A DNA stretch of 64,000 bases from CAZFLM01 sp964519955 (GTDB lineage Bacteria > Armatimonadota > Chthonomonadetes > Chthonomonadales > CAJBBX01). Shown here one piece after another: positions 33,339 to 42,028 of this stretch. The position numbers and the translations under genes were made by a program. Each line of letters begins with the position of its first letter. Position 1 is the first letter of the stretch. The notes beneath the pieces were generated by a model. The model saw only the letters and a program-made list of their open reading frames with translations. It was not told the origin of the DNA and made no database searches. The DNA is taken from positions 22,137 through 86,136 of the forward strand of contig CAZFLM010000021.1 of NCBI GenBank assembly GCA_964519955.1. The letters run 5' to 3'.

Positions 33339-35267
33339 TCACGGTTCGATGTACATCGTGTAGAGATCGGCGCTGCGCATCGCGACCCGGAGGCGGAAGT
33401 TGCCCTCGGGCATCGCGAACACCGGGGCCTTGATGCTGTCGCCGCGGACATCGGCGGTTCTGAGCGCGCGGCCCTTCGCGTCCAGCAGCTCGATGCGGAG
33501 CAGGCCGTCTTTGGCGACACAGGCGTTGACGGAGAGCGCGCCGCCTCCCTTGATGGGGCGAGTGACGAAGACTCCCTTGCGGCTGCCGGCACGGACGCCG
33601 AACCAGCCGTCGGCACGGTAGGACATCACCCCCACGGCGACGTGGCCCTTCCGGGCGTGCTCGGCCAAGCCTTCCCAGCCGCCCATCGACTTGAAGTACG
33701 GAAGGCCCTCGGCGAAGCGGCGCTTGGCGAAGATGGACCTGAAGTCGTCGGCCGTGATCTCGCTCTGCGCGTTGTGGCGGAACAGGGGCTCGGCGTAGTA
33801 GTGCGGCAGCGAGGTGCCCGTGACGAGCTGGTAGTAGCGGTTGCCGACCTGGACAATTCCCTGTTCGGGGGACAACTCGCCGAAGTACCAGTCGAAGGGA
33901 TTAGCCGTCTTGGCAAACGGATGGGGGTCGGTGAAGTCGTAGAAATTGATGCCATCGCGGCTGTATTTGAGGTCGAGAAAGACCTGCTGGTTTTCGCTGT
34001 CGTAGGCGTTGATGAAAGCGAGATGGAGCCCGGCGTCAGGCATGAACCGGATGTCGGCGCCGTACTGCTGCGAGAACGGGTTGTCGAGAGGACCGCACGA
34101 AGAGATGGAATGGCAGTAATGCCAGTCGACGCCGTCAACGGTGCTGTATATGGTGAGTATGCGGCTGCTGTTGGGCAGCAGATCGTAGGGCACGTTGTAG
34201 GGAGCGAAACGGCGGACGGTCTGGCCGCGGGCCAGGAAGAGCGTTTTGCCATCCTCGGAGAGCCACGAGTTGCCGAAATTGTCGTTGGTGGAGAAACCGT
34301 CGTCGAAGTCGTCACTGGTGTAGAGGGGGACGTCGCGGAAGAGAGGCTTGTCGCGGAGGAAGACGATCTCGCCCGACGATGTGCGGGCAACGACCCAGTA
34401 GGTACGGTAGCCGGCCTTTACGCAGCCGAAGTCGTAGGGGTCCACATTCTGGATGATACCGATGTCGCGCAAGGTGTAGGTGCCGTTACGGGCGCGGTCG
34501 TACATCTCGTACTTACGCCTCCCAGGCGCCGAACCGAGGATATTGAAACTCTTGAAGAAATCCTTCTGAGGTTCGGTCTCGGGCGCCGTGGCGACGGGCA
34601 CATAGGGGCCCTCGGGGGTCGGGCTCTGCACCGTGAAGCGACCGGGGTCGTTGGAATACAGATAACCGCGGCGGTAGGTGTTTTCGAGTCCCTGAATCAC
34701 ATAGGTGCCGTCGACGGCGCGGCGAAGGGAGGAGCCGTCGATGCGCACCACGCCGGGACGGGACGAGTGGTAGGTCTCGGTGAGCTTGGGCTTGGAATAG
34801 CGGATCTCAAGGTTGCGGAACGACTCGAAGAGCCAGTCGTCGGGCGTGAAGAAGATCTTGCGGAAGCGGATGGGGCCGTCGGGCCGCGGCATCGCGGGGA
34901 TGCGCTCGATGCGGAGCATCCGTTTCATCGAGGTCTTCCCAACCGTGACGGTGGCCATGTATCGTCCCGCGGGAAGGGAGCCGATGTTCGTCAGGACACA
35001 CGCGTTGCTGCCGGGAGTGAGCCGGAAGCGCCCGTTCCACACCTGCTTCCCCTCGGGAGAGACGACGGAGACCGAAGCGGCGCGTACGTCGGCCATCGCC
35101 TGCGGCACGACCACCGTCAGCTCGGCCTGCTTGGGGTTGCGGTAGACGGGCATTGTTAACTCAGCCTGCACTTCGGCGGCGGCAGGGGTATGGCCACCGG
35201 TCTGTCCGAGGGAAGCACAAGCAGCCGCCACGAGGCCGAGGCAGAGGAACTGAACCAGCTTCTTCAT
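33339..35267 (-). CDS. Lipoprotein-like beta-propeller protein
   Basis: Exported protein of 642 residues whose start MKKLVQFLCLGLVAAACASLG resembles a lipoprotein signal with Cys17, though the -3 position is not ideal. A beta-sandwich (about 35-125) is followed by six or so blade-like strands with YRTYWVVARTSSGEIVFLRD, NSWLSEDGKTLFLARG, GVDWHYCHSISSCG, DLKYSRDGINFYDFTDP and VGNRYYQLVTG. The C-terminal beta domain ends RSADLYTMYIEP, like other exported propeller proteins here. No good Shine-Dalgarno sequence precedes the ATG. Hand counts of two 60-base lines gave 57% and 60% GC, lower than neighbours. Function is unknown; binding or hydrolysis of glycans is likely. Confidence 0.65.
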   Translation of the reverse strand: MKKLVQFLCLGLVAAACASLGQTGGHTPAAAEVQAELTMPVYRNPKQAELTVVVPQAMADVRAASVSVVSPEGKQVWNGRFRLTPGSNACVLTNIGSLPAGRYMATVTVGKTSMKRMLRIERIPAMPRPDGPIRFRKIFFTPDDWLFESFRNLEIRYSKPKLTETYHSSRPGVVRIDGSSLRRAVDGTYVIQGLENTYRRGYLYSNDPGRFTVQSPTPEGPYVPVATAPETEPQKDFFKSFNILGSAPGRRKYEMYDRARNGTYTLRDIGIIQNVDPYDFGCVKAGYRTYWVVARTSSGEIVFLRDKPLFRDVPLYTSDDFDDGFSTNDNFGNSWLSEDGKTLFLARGQTVRRFAPYNVPYDLLPNSSRILTIYSTVDGVDWHYCHSISSCGPLDNPFSQQYGADIRFMPDAGLHLAFINAYDSENQQVFLDLKYSRDGINFYDFTDPHPFAKTANPFDWYFGELSPEQGIVQVGNRYYQLVTGTSLPHYYAEPLFRHNAQSEITADDFRSIFAKRRFAEGLPYFKSMGGWEGLAEHARKGHVAVGVMSYRADGWFGVRAGSRKGVFVTRPIKGGGALSVNACVAKDGLLRIELLDAKGRALRTADVRGDSIKAPVFAMPEGNFRLRVAMRSADLYTMYIEP

Positions 35268-35385
35268 AGGACTACGCTTCTTTCATGACGGAGACGCGAG
35301 GGACTGAGACCGGAGGTGAGCCGAAGTCTGAGGCAGTTCCTACTCGTCGCCACCCAAGATCGTACCTCGGGTCCACTTCCGGTGG

Positions 35386-35553
35386 TCACGCGGCCTCGGC
35401 TGTCGCGTCTACGTCAGGCCAGCCACCTGAGCGGGCCGAGGTCGCGCGGCCGCTCGACACGCGCCGGCACCGCGGGCAGCGCTCCTCCTCGTCGAGCAAC
35501 TGGATGTCGCAGGCGGAGCACCTGCGGTGCTTTGCCTGGATGACTTGCGGCAT
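35386..35553 (-). pseudogene. Truncated copy of the zinc-ribbon gene 5' end
   Basis: Reads as 55 residues: the first 32 match the zinc-ribbon protein at 29900-30478 (CSACDIQLLDEEERCPRC), then the frame shifts. Relative to the intact gene 25 bases are missing between two copies of GCGCCGG, the pattern of slipped-strand deletion. Homology ends at 35419, so the membrane part is absent. It forms the right-hand direct repeat (35419-35565). Confidence 0.8.
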
Positions 35554-35588
35554 CTTGGACTCCGAACGGTGAGGGCACACTCGCGGCG

Positions 35589-38378
35589 CTACCGCGAGAC
35601 GCGGATCGGCCCCCACCGCGTCGCGGCTGTGCTGCCCTCCGGCTCGATGTCGGTGAACACGAGGCGCGTCGAGGGTACCTGGTCCATGGGCACCGCGCCC
35701 GTGTCCCACCACGGCATGTCCCACGGGCCGTCCGCGTCGCGCCGCATCACCACGCGCCAGGTCGTCCGAGTGATCTCCGCGCGCACGTGGTAGGTGTCGC
35801 CGGGCTTGATCTCGGGGCTCACGGCGCGCTGCTTCCAGCCCTTCGCGCCGTCGGTCCACGTGCCCGCCAGGTCGGCGGAGGACTGCGTGTGCACCGCGAA
35901 GTGGTCGTGCGAGGCCGCCAGCGCGAACTTAAACGAGATGTCGGTCGGCTTATCCGCCGCGGCGACGAGCTGGCTGTCGACGCCGAGCTTCACGGGCGTG
36001 AGTTCGAACTCCAGGACGAGCGGCTTCGCGGCGTCGAGCCGGAACGCCTCGCGGCTGAGGACGCCGCAGAGCTTGCCCCATCCGCCGGGCGCCTGCGTCT
36101 CCAGGTGGCCGTCCGCGACGCGCGGGTGCCCCAGCACCTCCCAGCGCGCGGTGTCGAGCGAGGCGAAGGGCTCGTCCAGTACGACGCGGCCGGCTGTCGC
36201 GCCGGGGCTCGCCGGGCCGTGCTCGGCCAGGCGCTGGAAGTGGTCGGCGATGGCGGTCACGTCCTGCAGCACGGAGCGGAAGCCGGTCGGGTCGCCCTGC
36301 GAGTAGAGCGGCGACACCTGGCGCAGGATGTCGGCGACCTCCTTCTCGTGCCGGCGCCAGTGGTCCGCCTGCGCCTTCACGAGCCGGCGCGAGTTCGCCA
36401 GGGCCATGCCCGGCGCCTTCGCCAGCAGCGACTGCCCGTCGATCATCAGCATCTGCCGCTCGGCGTGGTGGCCGATCTTCCGCGCGGCCAGCTCCAGGTC
36501 AGCGAGTTCCGCCCTCCGGCCCACGGCGCTCCGCATCGCGTTTAGTTCGGCCTCGATGGCTGTGGCTTCCTCGTCGATCTCCTCCGCCTTCGACCGAATT
36601 GCGGCTAGCTCCTTGCCCGGCCTCCCCTCGCGGTCCATCAGCTCGCGGCAGCGCTGCCAGGCGCCGAGCACCGTGTTGCCGATGTAGCCGGCCTCCTGCG
36701 TGTCGACGACGCCGACCACGTCGTGCAGCGTCTGGTTCGCCAGCTCCAGCGCGGACTTGCACCGGTCGAGGCGCTCGTAGGCGGTGGCCAGGCGCTCGGT
36801 CGCCTCGTCGGTGCGCGCGTCGTAGTAGTGGCGCACGAATGCGCGGGTGAACGCGGGCTGGTACTCGTCGAGAGTCTCATCCGGCAGGCGCCACGTGCAC
36901 AGCGCGTTCTGCGCGAAGCCGTACCACAGGGAGTCGAACGCCCGCACGCGGTGCTTGGAGAAGGAGGCTGTCGCGATGCCCAGGAACTCGCGCGATGGGT
37001 GCTTCTTCTGGGCGGCCGCCGCGTCGCGCGCCATCCCGTCGATGTTGAGGATGCCCGTCTGCTCCATGGAGGGCCACGACTTCTTCGGGTCCTCCGGCGA
37101 GAGGTCGGCGAGGTAGAAGCAGTGGTTGTAGATGGCCGAGATGCCGAAGATGTCGTAGCCCCGGTCCATCAGCCCACCGATGCCGGCGTAGTCGGGCCAG
37201 TACTTCCAGAAGCCCATCACCGTGTTCTTGGCGATGCGCTCCAGACCGACCCAGTCCCGCCCCGGTCCGTACATGTAGAACTCGTCGCCCCAGATCATCG
37301 GCCGCACGGGGCGGTGCATCTCCTGCGCCAGCTCCTCGACCGCCCGGATGCACTTCTCCGCGTGTCCGAGCAGGAGGTCGCGCACCGTCTCGCCCTTCTC
37401 GACGCGCGCCTTGCACGCCGGGCAGTAGCGCCCCTGCCACTGCATGTCGATCTCGCTGCAGCCGACGCCGATGACCGGTGCGTCGGGGAACCAGGTCAGC
37501 AGATCGCGATAGAGCGCCTTGATGAAGGGGTAGACGTCCGGGTTCGAGGGGCAGATGAGCCCGGGCGCGCTGGCCTCGCGGTACTTCGCGCCGGCCTCGT
37601 TCGCCCAGACCAGCTCGTACGCCTGCGCCAGCGTCTGCAGCGAGGGCACCATCGTCACATGCCAGCGCTTGGCCTCGGCGAAGACGGCCTGGCAGTCCTC
37701 GCGCGAGAGCGTGCCGGCGTCCGCACAGCCCGCGAACGAGGCGTAGGGGAACAGGTTGTAGCACTCGACGACGAGCGTGTTCATCTTGAACTGCGCCAGC
37801 CGCCGGATCTGCTCGCAGAGATAGTCGCGCGAGACGATACGCCCGTATCGCTCCTGGCCGCCCTCGATGTAGATGCCGCGCATCCGCATGTCCGGCGAGT
37901 CGCGCACGACCACGCACGGCAGCGCGCCGCCCTCCGCCGACATCCGCGCGATCTGCCGCAGCGTCTCCGCAGCGTAGAGCAGGCCCCGCGCCGTTCGCGC
38001 CAGCGCCGCCGCGCCCTCCGGCCCGATCGCCAGGACGTAGCCCTCCTCTGCGATGCCCGCGTCCGGCAGCCCCGGCAGATCGGCGCCCTTGCCGATGGTG
38101 AACGCAATGCCTGGCGCCGCCGACGCGCGGGCCTTGGCGCCCATCGCCGTCAGCGCGCCGCGCAGCACCTCGCGGCAGGCGTCGTGCTCCGCCCCCGCGG
38201 GTGTCGCGAACGTGACCGCGCGGCCGGACAGCGGCAGTGAGCCCGCCTCGACCCGCAGCTCGCGCGGCCTCGGGATGAGGCCTCTTGTCAACGTATCGGC
38301 ATCCATCGTCTGCGCTCCCGCACCAACGGTCATAGCCCAGGCCAGCGCCGCCGCCCAGACCACACTCATCCGCGGCAT
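35589..38378 (-). CDS. Secreted GH20-like beta-hexosaminidase family protein
   Basis: Exported protein of 929 residues with a signal peptide ending VGAGAQ (about 21). A GH20b-type N-terminal domain follows (about 30-150: LIPRPRELRVEAGSLPL, EEGYVLAIGPEGAAALA, GLLYAAETLRQI). The TIM-barrel (about 165-490) has MRGIYIEGGQERYGR, and the usual GGDE catalytic pair seems replaced by GCSEID (about 305), so the acid/base assignment is uncertain. A helical region (about 520-700) precedes a C-terminal beta-sandwich (about 735-929, LDEPFASLDTARWEVL). ATG at 38378 has GGAGGGA upstream; sequence further upstream is repeat DNA. The likely target is amino-sugar glycans. Confidence 0.72.
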   Translation of the reverse strand: MPRMSVVWAAALAWAMTVGAGAQTMDADTLTRGLIPRPRELRVEAGSLPLSGRAVTFATPAGAEHDACREVLRGALTAMGAKARASAAPGIAFTIGKGADLPGLPDAGIAEEGYVLAIGPEGAAALARTARGLLYAAETLRQIARMSAEGGALPCVVVRDSPDMRMRGIYIEGGQERYGRIVSRDYLCEQIRRLAQFKMNTLVVECYNLFPYASFAGCADAGTLSREDCQAVFAEAKRWHVTMVPSLQTLAQAYELVWANEAGAKYREASAPGLICPSNPDVYPFIKALYRDLLTWFPDAPVIGVGCSEIDMQWQGRYCPACKARVEKGETVRDLLLGHAEKCIRAVEELAQEMHRPVRPMIWGDEFYMYGPGRDWVGLERIAKNTVMGFWKYWPDYAGIGGLMDRGYDIFGISAIYNHCFYLADLSPEDPKKSWPSMEQTGILNIDGMARDAAAAQKKHPSREFLGIATASFSKHRVRAFDSLWYGFAQNALCTWRLPDETLDEYQPAFTRAFVRHYYDARTDEATERLATAYERLDRCKSALELANQTLHDVVGVVDTQEAGYIGNTVLGAWQRCRELMDREGRPGKELAAIRSKAEEIDEEATAIEAELNAMRSAVGRRAELADLELAARKIGHHAERQMLMIDGQSLLAKAPGMALANSRRLVKAQADHWRRHEKEVADILRQVSPLYSQGDPTGFRSVLQDVTAIADHFQRLAEHGPASPGATAGRVVLDEPFASLDTARWEVLGHPRVADGHLETQAPGGWGKLCGVLSREAFRLDAAKPLVLEFELTPVKLGVDSQLVAAADKPTDISFKFALAASHDHFAVHTQSSADLAGTWTDGAKGWKQRAVSPEIKPGDTYHVRAEITRTTWRVVMRRDADGPWDMPWWDTGAVPMDQVPSTRLVFTDIEPEGSTAATRWGPIRVSR

Positions 38379-38406
38379 CCGCGTCCCTCCACATTGCCCG
38401 GCACCC

Positions 38407-38778
38407 GGTGGCGACGGAGCGACACCCTCCAGCCCAGCCCGGCGTGCGTTGCGCACCAACCTGTGGGGCGCGCCCTCCGCGGCGCGCCGGGTCCTTGCAT
38501 GCGCCCGCACGACCCAGTCCGGAGGACGATCGGCCGTAGGCCAGCCTGCCGGGGGTCTTGTACCCCCGGAACCGAGCGGTGGCGACGGAGCGCCACCCTC
38601 CAGCCCAGCCCGGCGTGCGTTGCGCACCAACCTGTGGGGCGCGCCCTCCGCGGCGCGCCGGGTCCTTGCATGCGCCCGCACGACCCAGTCCGGAGGACGA
38701 TCGGCCGTAGGCCAGCCTGCCGGGGGTCTTGTACCCCCGGAACCGAGCGGTGGCGACGGAGCGCCACCCTCCAGCCCG
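38407..38778. repeat. 171-bp tandem repeat made of hairpins
   Basis: Two nearly identical 171-bp units (38407-38577 and 38578-38748) and the first 30 bases of a third (38749-38778). Each holds a GGTGGCG/CGCCACC hairpin (imperfect in unit 1), a perfect 8-bp hairpin GGCGCGCC with loop CTCCGC (38467-38488 in unit 1), and an 8-bp hairpin CCGGGGGT/ACCCCCGG with loop CTTGT (38549-38569). It fills the whole 406-bp gap between the GH20-like gene and the next gene; no gene is supported here. Confidence 0.9.
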
Positions 38779-38784
38779 TCGCCG

Positions 38785-40221
38785 CTACTTCACCTCCACC
38801 ACCACGCACTTCCCCGGCGAGGGCGGTACCTTCACTGCCTTGCCGCCGACCCTTACCTCCACGTCGCCGGGCGTCTCGACGAAGTCGGTGCGGCGCAGCA
38901 GCACGCGGTTGCCCAGCCGCAGGCCGGAGACAACGGTGCCGGCATTCGCGGGTACATCGAACGAGATGGGCTTGCCCTTGTCCAGGAACTCGCCGTACTC
39001 CTGCGCGGCCGCCCAGACGGAGTGCAGCAGCTTCACCTCGGCGGCGTTCTCCTCGCTCGGGCACCAGAGGAAGAACGTGGCGTGGCCCCGCAGGAGCATG
39101 TGCCACAGCAGCTCCTGGTAGGCCCACTCCGTCATCTGCGGTGCGGCGGGCGCGCGGGATGCCTCGGTCGTGTGCCAGTGGACGAACGTGACGATGGGCG
39201 TCCTGGCGGGTGTGTGCTGGGCGGCGTTCGTGGCGACCTTGAGCATGTTGTAGAACCAGCGGTAGTCGCCCGGCTCGAAGTCGTACCACCCGTACGTCCA
39301 CGCCCACGTGTAGACGACCGGCATCGCGAACGTGTAGCCCGCCCGCTCGAACTCCTTCGCCCACGGGCGGTAGGGCGCGCCGTGATCGCTCAGGGCAGGG
39401 CCAGGCTGCCCGCGCGGCTCGAAGTAGTCGTACCAGTAGCGATAGCCGTCGTGCGGGTAGACGGCGTAGTTGCCGACCAGGCACTTCGGGAAGCGCTGGA
39501 GGAGGGGAGCCGCGTACACCTCGCGCTCCAGATCGCCGCGCAGGTCGCGCATCGCCTTCTGGAACGCGGCGAAGTCGTCGAGGTGCGGGAGGTGCTCGCG
39601 GCAGCGGGCGCACCGCTTGCTGCTCTCCCACGCCCCGTTCCACTCGATGGGGCCGTCGATCTCCCAGTCCGCGAAGCAGAAGCCGACCTCGACCCCGGCC
39701 TTGCGGTAGGCGTCCGCGAACCACTCGATGCGCTCGCGGATGGCCGGCTTGCGGTGCTCGATGGCGAATGGGCAGCCCATGTCCGGCTTCCCGCCGAACG
39801 AGGTGTCCCAGAAGGACTTGCCCGCCGCGTCGACGTGCGCCGTCTCGGGGGTGCCGTCGTAGAACGAGTAGAGACAGCCGGACGCATCGACGCCCACCGG
39901 CACGCCGAGCTTCTTCTGCGCCCGCGCGATCGGCAGGGCCTGCTCCAAGCTGGCCTCGCGGTGGGCGGCATCCCAGCGGCACACGATGCCCACGCCGCGG
40001 CGGTCCAGCTCGCGCACCAGCTCCTCGGCCTGCTCGTCCGTCAGCTTGCCGGGGTCCATGGCGGGCCAGAGGTAGAGGGGCAGGCGCTTCCCGCGCGGGT
40101 GCTTCAGCGGCTCGGTGTTCTCCAGCACGGTGCGGATGTGCTCGGGCCAGGGCATGGACTTGGTCTCCTTCGCGGGTGTCTGCGCCATCGCTGCGACGGC
40201 GGCCATCAGGGCGAGGATCAC
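38785..40221 (-). CDS. Exported TIM-barrel glycosidase-like protein A
   Basis: Protein of 478 residues; GTG at 40221 overlaps the TGA of the upstream gene by four bases, so translation is coupled. A short hydrophobic leader ending VAAMAQ is probably a signal peptide. The body alternates strands and helices as a TIM barrel: LPLYLWPAMDPGKLT, GVGIVCRWDAAHRE, VGVDASGCLYSFYDGTP, and GVEVGFCFADWEIDGPIEW (about 167-185), whose Asp/Glu could be catalytic. CxxC occurs in CARCREHL. A C-terminal beta domain (about 405-478) ends the protein. I do not recognise a named family; the operon partners suggest glycan degradation. Confidence 0.6.
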   Translation of the reverse strand: MILALMAAVAAMAQTPAKETKSMPWPEHIRTVLENTEPLKHPRGKRLPLYLWPAMDPGKLTDEQAEELVRELDRRGVGIVCRWDAAHREASLEQALPIARAQKKLGVPVGVDASGCLYSFYDGTPETAHVDAAGKSFWDTSFGGKPDMGCPFAIEHRKPAIRERIEWFADAYRKAGVEVGFCFADWEIDGPIEWNGAWESSKRCARCREHLPHLDDFAAFQKAMRDLRGDLEREVYAAPLLQRFPKCLVGNYAVYPHDGYRYWYDYFEPRGQPGPALSDHGAPYRPWAKEFERAGYTFAMPVVYTWAWTYGWYDFEPGDYRWFYNMLKVATNAAQHTPARTPIVTFVHWHTTEASRAPAAPQMTEWAYQELLWHMLLRGHATFFLWCPSEENAAEVKLLHSVWAAAQEYGEFLDKGKPISFDVPANAGTVVSGLRLGNRVLLRRTDFVETPGDVEVRVGGKAVKVPPSPGKCVVVEVK

Positions 40222-41678
40222 TTGCCGCCCTCCGGCGCCTCGAACCGGCGCGACGTGGCGTACACGTGCACGTCGAAGCCGCGGAGGCCGTCGCGCAGGG
40301 CCCCGCCCTGGACCGTCAGCTCCTCGTCCGCGCCGAGGCGATAGAGCGTGCGCCCCTCCAGCGCGACCGGCAGCCCGGTCAGCCGGAAGGCACGCCCCAT
40401 GATCCGCTCGTTCGCCACGATCAGCACCCAGTCGTCGCCCACCTGGCGCAGCGTGGCCACGTAGCCGCCCTGGTCCGCGGACGACGGGTTGTCCTCGACG
40501 ACCAGCTTCGGCGCCGGCTTCACCTCGGGCGCGACGAAGGCGGGCTCCAGGGCGCGCAGCTCCCTGGCGATGCGCAGGAGGTCGCGCCAGAGCGGCGTGT
40601 CGAGCGTCTTCGCGCCGCCGTCCGGCTCGTCGAACGCGTACGGCGTGCCCCAGTAGAGGATGCCGGCCGCGCCATGGAGCAGCGCGTCATACGCCATGAA
40701 GCGCGTCTCCTGCCAGTTCGGCCGCCGCCCGACGCGCTCGTCCTTGTCGCGGTCGGCCTTCTCGGCGAGATCGCGCCAGGCGAAGCCCTGCAGCACCATG
40801 AGGCACGGCTTGCCAGGGGCCGAGGCGCGCATGCGGTCCGTGTACGCGCCGACAGAGGCCGGGGTCATGTCCAGCAGGTCGCTGTGCCCGGTGCCCATGT
40901 TCGCGGGGATCGGGTAGATGTCGCAGCCGACCGCGTCCGCGGCCTTGCCGTAGAGGGTGAGCGAGGGCATCGAGTTGCGCGGCGCGTGGTTCAGCCAGAC
41001 CAGGTGCTTCGGGTCGGCCTTGTGCACGGCGTGGATGCCCTCGTTCAGGCCCTCGCCGACCTTCGCGGAGCGCTCAGCCGCGCCGCCGATGACGACGCCG
41101 GGCTTCGGGTCCGTGCCGCCGACCGCCTGCCAGAACGCCTTGCGCTCCGTCTCGAACCGGTCGGTCAGGCCGCGGTTGAGCATCTCCCAGGCGTGCGCGA
41201 TCCTGCGGTTCGCTGCCTCGGGATTGGCCGATGCTGCGGCGGCCTTGCGCATCGCTGGGAACACCTCGCTCTCGATGACGCCGCCCGGGCCCCACGTGCA
41301 GTTCCAGAGCGCCTCGTCCGGGCCTTCCCAGAGCAGCAGCGCCGGGTGGTCCTTCAGCGAGCGCACGCGGTTGAGCAGCTTCTGCTCGCGGGCGGGGCGA
41401 TCGGCGCTCAGGTCGAGGTCCTCCCCGAGGTTGACCCACGCCCTCGCGCCCGCGCCGGCGACCCGGTCCACCGCCGCCTTGTCGGCCGCGCACTGAATGA
41501 GGTTGAAGCCCGCCGCGACCGCGTCCTTCAAGCGCGCGTCGTCGCTCGGGTCCTCATACAGCCCTAGAATCAGCCCCGGCTTGCCATCGATGTTCAGCAT
41601 GGACACTCTCCCAATCCGCGTCGCCGGCGTCGTCTGCGCGAGCACCGCACCGGCAGCCAGGCACATGAATGCGAGCAT
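40218..41678 (-). CDS. Exported TIM-barrel glycosidase-like protein B
   Basis: Exported protein of 486 residues (signal peptide to about AVLAQ, residue 15). The barrel resembles GH2/GH5-type catalytic domains: LILGLYEDPSDDARLKDAVAAGFNLIQC, PALLLWEGPDEALWNCTWGP (about 108-127, candidate acid/base Glu), HLVWLNHAPRN, and YWGTPYAFDEPDGG. A C-terminal beta-sandwich (about 385-486) is typical of glycosidases. AGGAGG precedes the ATG. It is the first gene of a coupled pair with protein A. No confident family can be named, and the nucleophile is not obvious. Confidence 0.6.
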   Translation of the reverse strand: MLAFMCLAAGAVLAQTTPATRIGRVSMLNIDGKPGLILGLYEDPSDDARLKDAVAAGFNLIQCAADKAAVDRVAGAGARAWVNLGEDLDLSADRPAREQKLLNRVRSLKDHPALLLWEGPDEALWNCTWGPGGVIESEVFPAMRKAAAASANPEAANRRIAHAWEMLNRGLTDRFETERKAFWQAVGGTDPKPGVVIGGAAERSAKVGEGLNEGIHAVHKADPKHLVWLNHAPRNSMPSLTLYGKAADAVGCDIYPIPANMGTGHSDLLDMTPASVGAYTDRMRASAPGKPCLMVLQGFAWRDLAEKADRDKDERVGRRPNWQETRFMAYDALLHGAAGILYWGTPYAFDEPDGGAKTLDTPLWRDLLRIARELRALEPAFVAPEVKPAPKLVVEDNPSSADQGGYVATLRQVGDDWVLIVANERIMGRAFRLTGLPVALEGRTLYRLGADEELTVQGGALRDGLRGFDVHVYATSRRFEAPEGGK

Positions 41679-41748
41679 GTCAGGTCCTCCTCGTCACAGC
41701 CCGTGCACCGACCGAGGCGCTTGTACGCGACGGTCGTTGGTGGGACAC

Positions 41749-41913
41749 CCAACGTCAAGTGCAGATCCCTGACGGGATGACGTCAAGGGCGCGCGGCTCG
41801 ATGGCGATCGGGCATGGTGCCCGCACCCCGCCGCGTGCTGTGCTAGGTCGGTACGCCCGACGCCGTCTGCCGTTCTGGCCGTCATCCCGTTAGGGATCTG
41901 TTCTTGACGTTGG
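41749..41913. mobile_element. MITE-like element with 34-bp terminal inverted repeats
   Basis: A 165-bp non-coding element with terminal inverted repeats at 41749-41782 and 41880-41913 that match at 31 of 34 positions; both contain CAGATCCCT and CGGGATGACG. The centre has a small hairpin (CGGGCA/TGCCCG). No transposase and no clear target-site duplication are visible. The left end also pairs with an outside CGTTGG at 41735-41740. It lies in the 350-bp gap 41679-42028, which holds no gene. Confidence 0.7.
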
Positions 41914-41951
41914 CCGTTTGCCTTCCGCGAGCGCGCAATCGGCACCGGGCC

Positions 41952-41982
41952 GAGGTGGGGCGGGCGTCCCTGCCCGCCCAGG
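41952..41982 (-). repeat. Short palindromic dispersed repeat, family A copy 3
   Basis: Perfect 8-bp hairpin GGGCGGGC (41958-41965), loop GTCCCT, GCCCGCCC (41972-41979), flanked by GTGG and CAGG as in copy 1. It sits 38 bases beyond the MITE-like element. Confidence 0.75.
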
Positions 41983-42028
41983 CGCACACCCCAACCGAGG
42001 CGCGACAGTGATGGAGCGCGTGCCGAGC

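Noticed and set aside
38379..38681. Extended N-terminus of the GH20-like protein and an open frame across the tandem repeat
   Set aside because: The period of 171 bases is a multiple of three, so the frames stay open by chance; the signal peptide begins at 38378.
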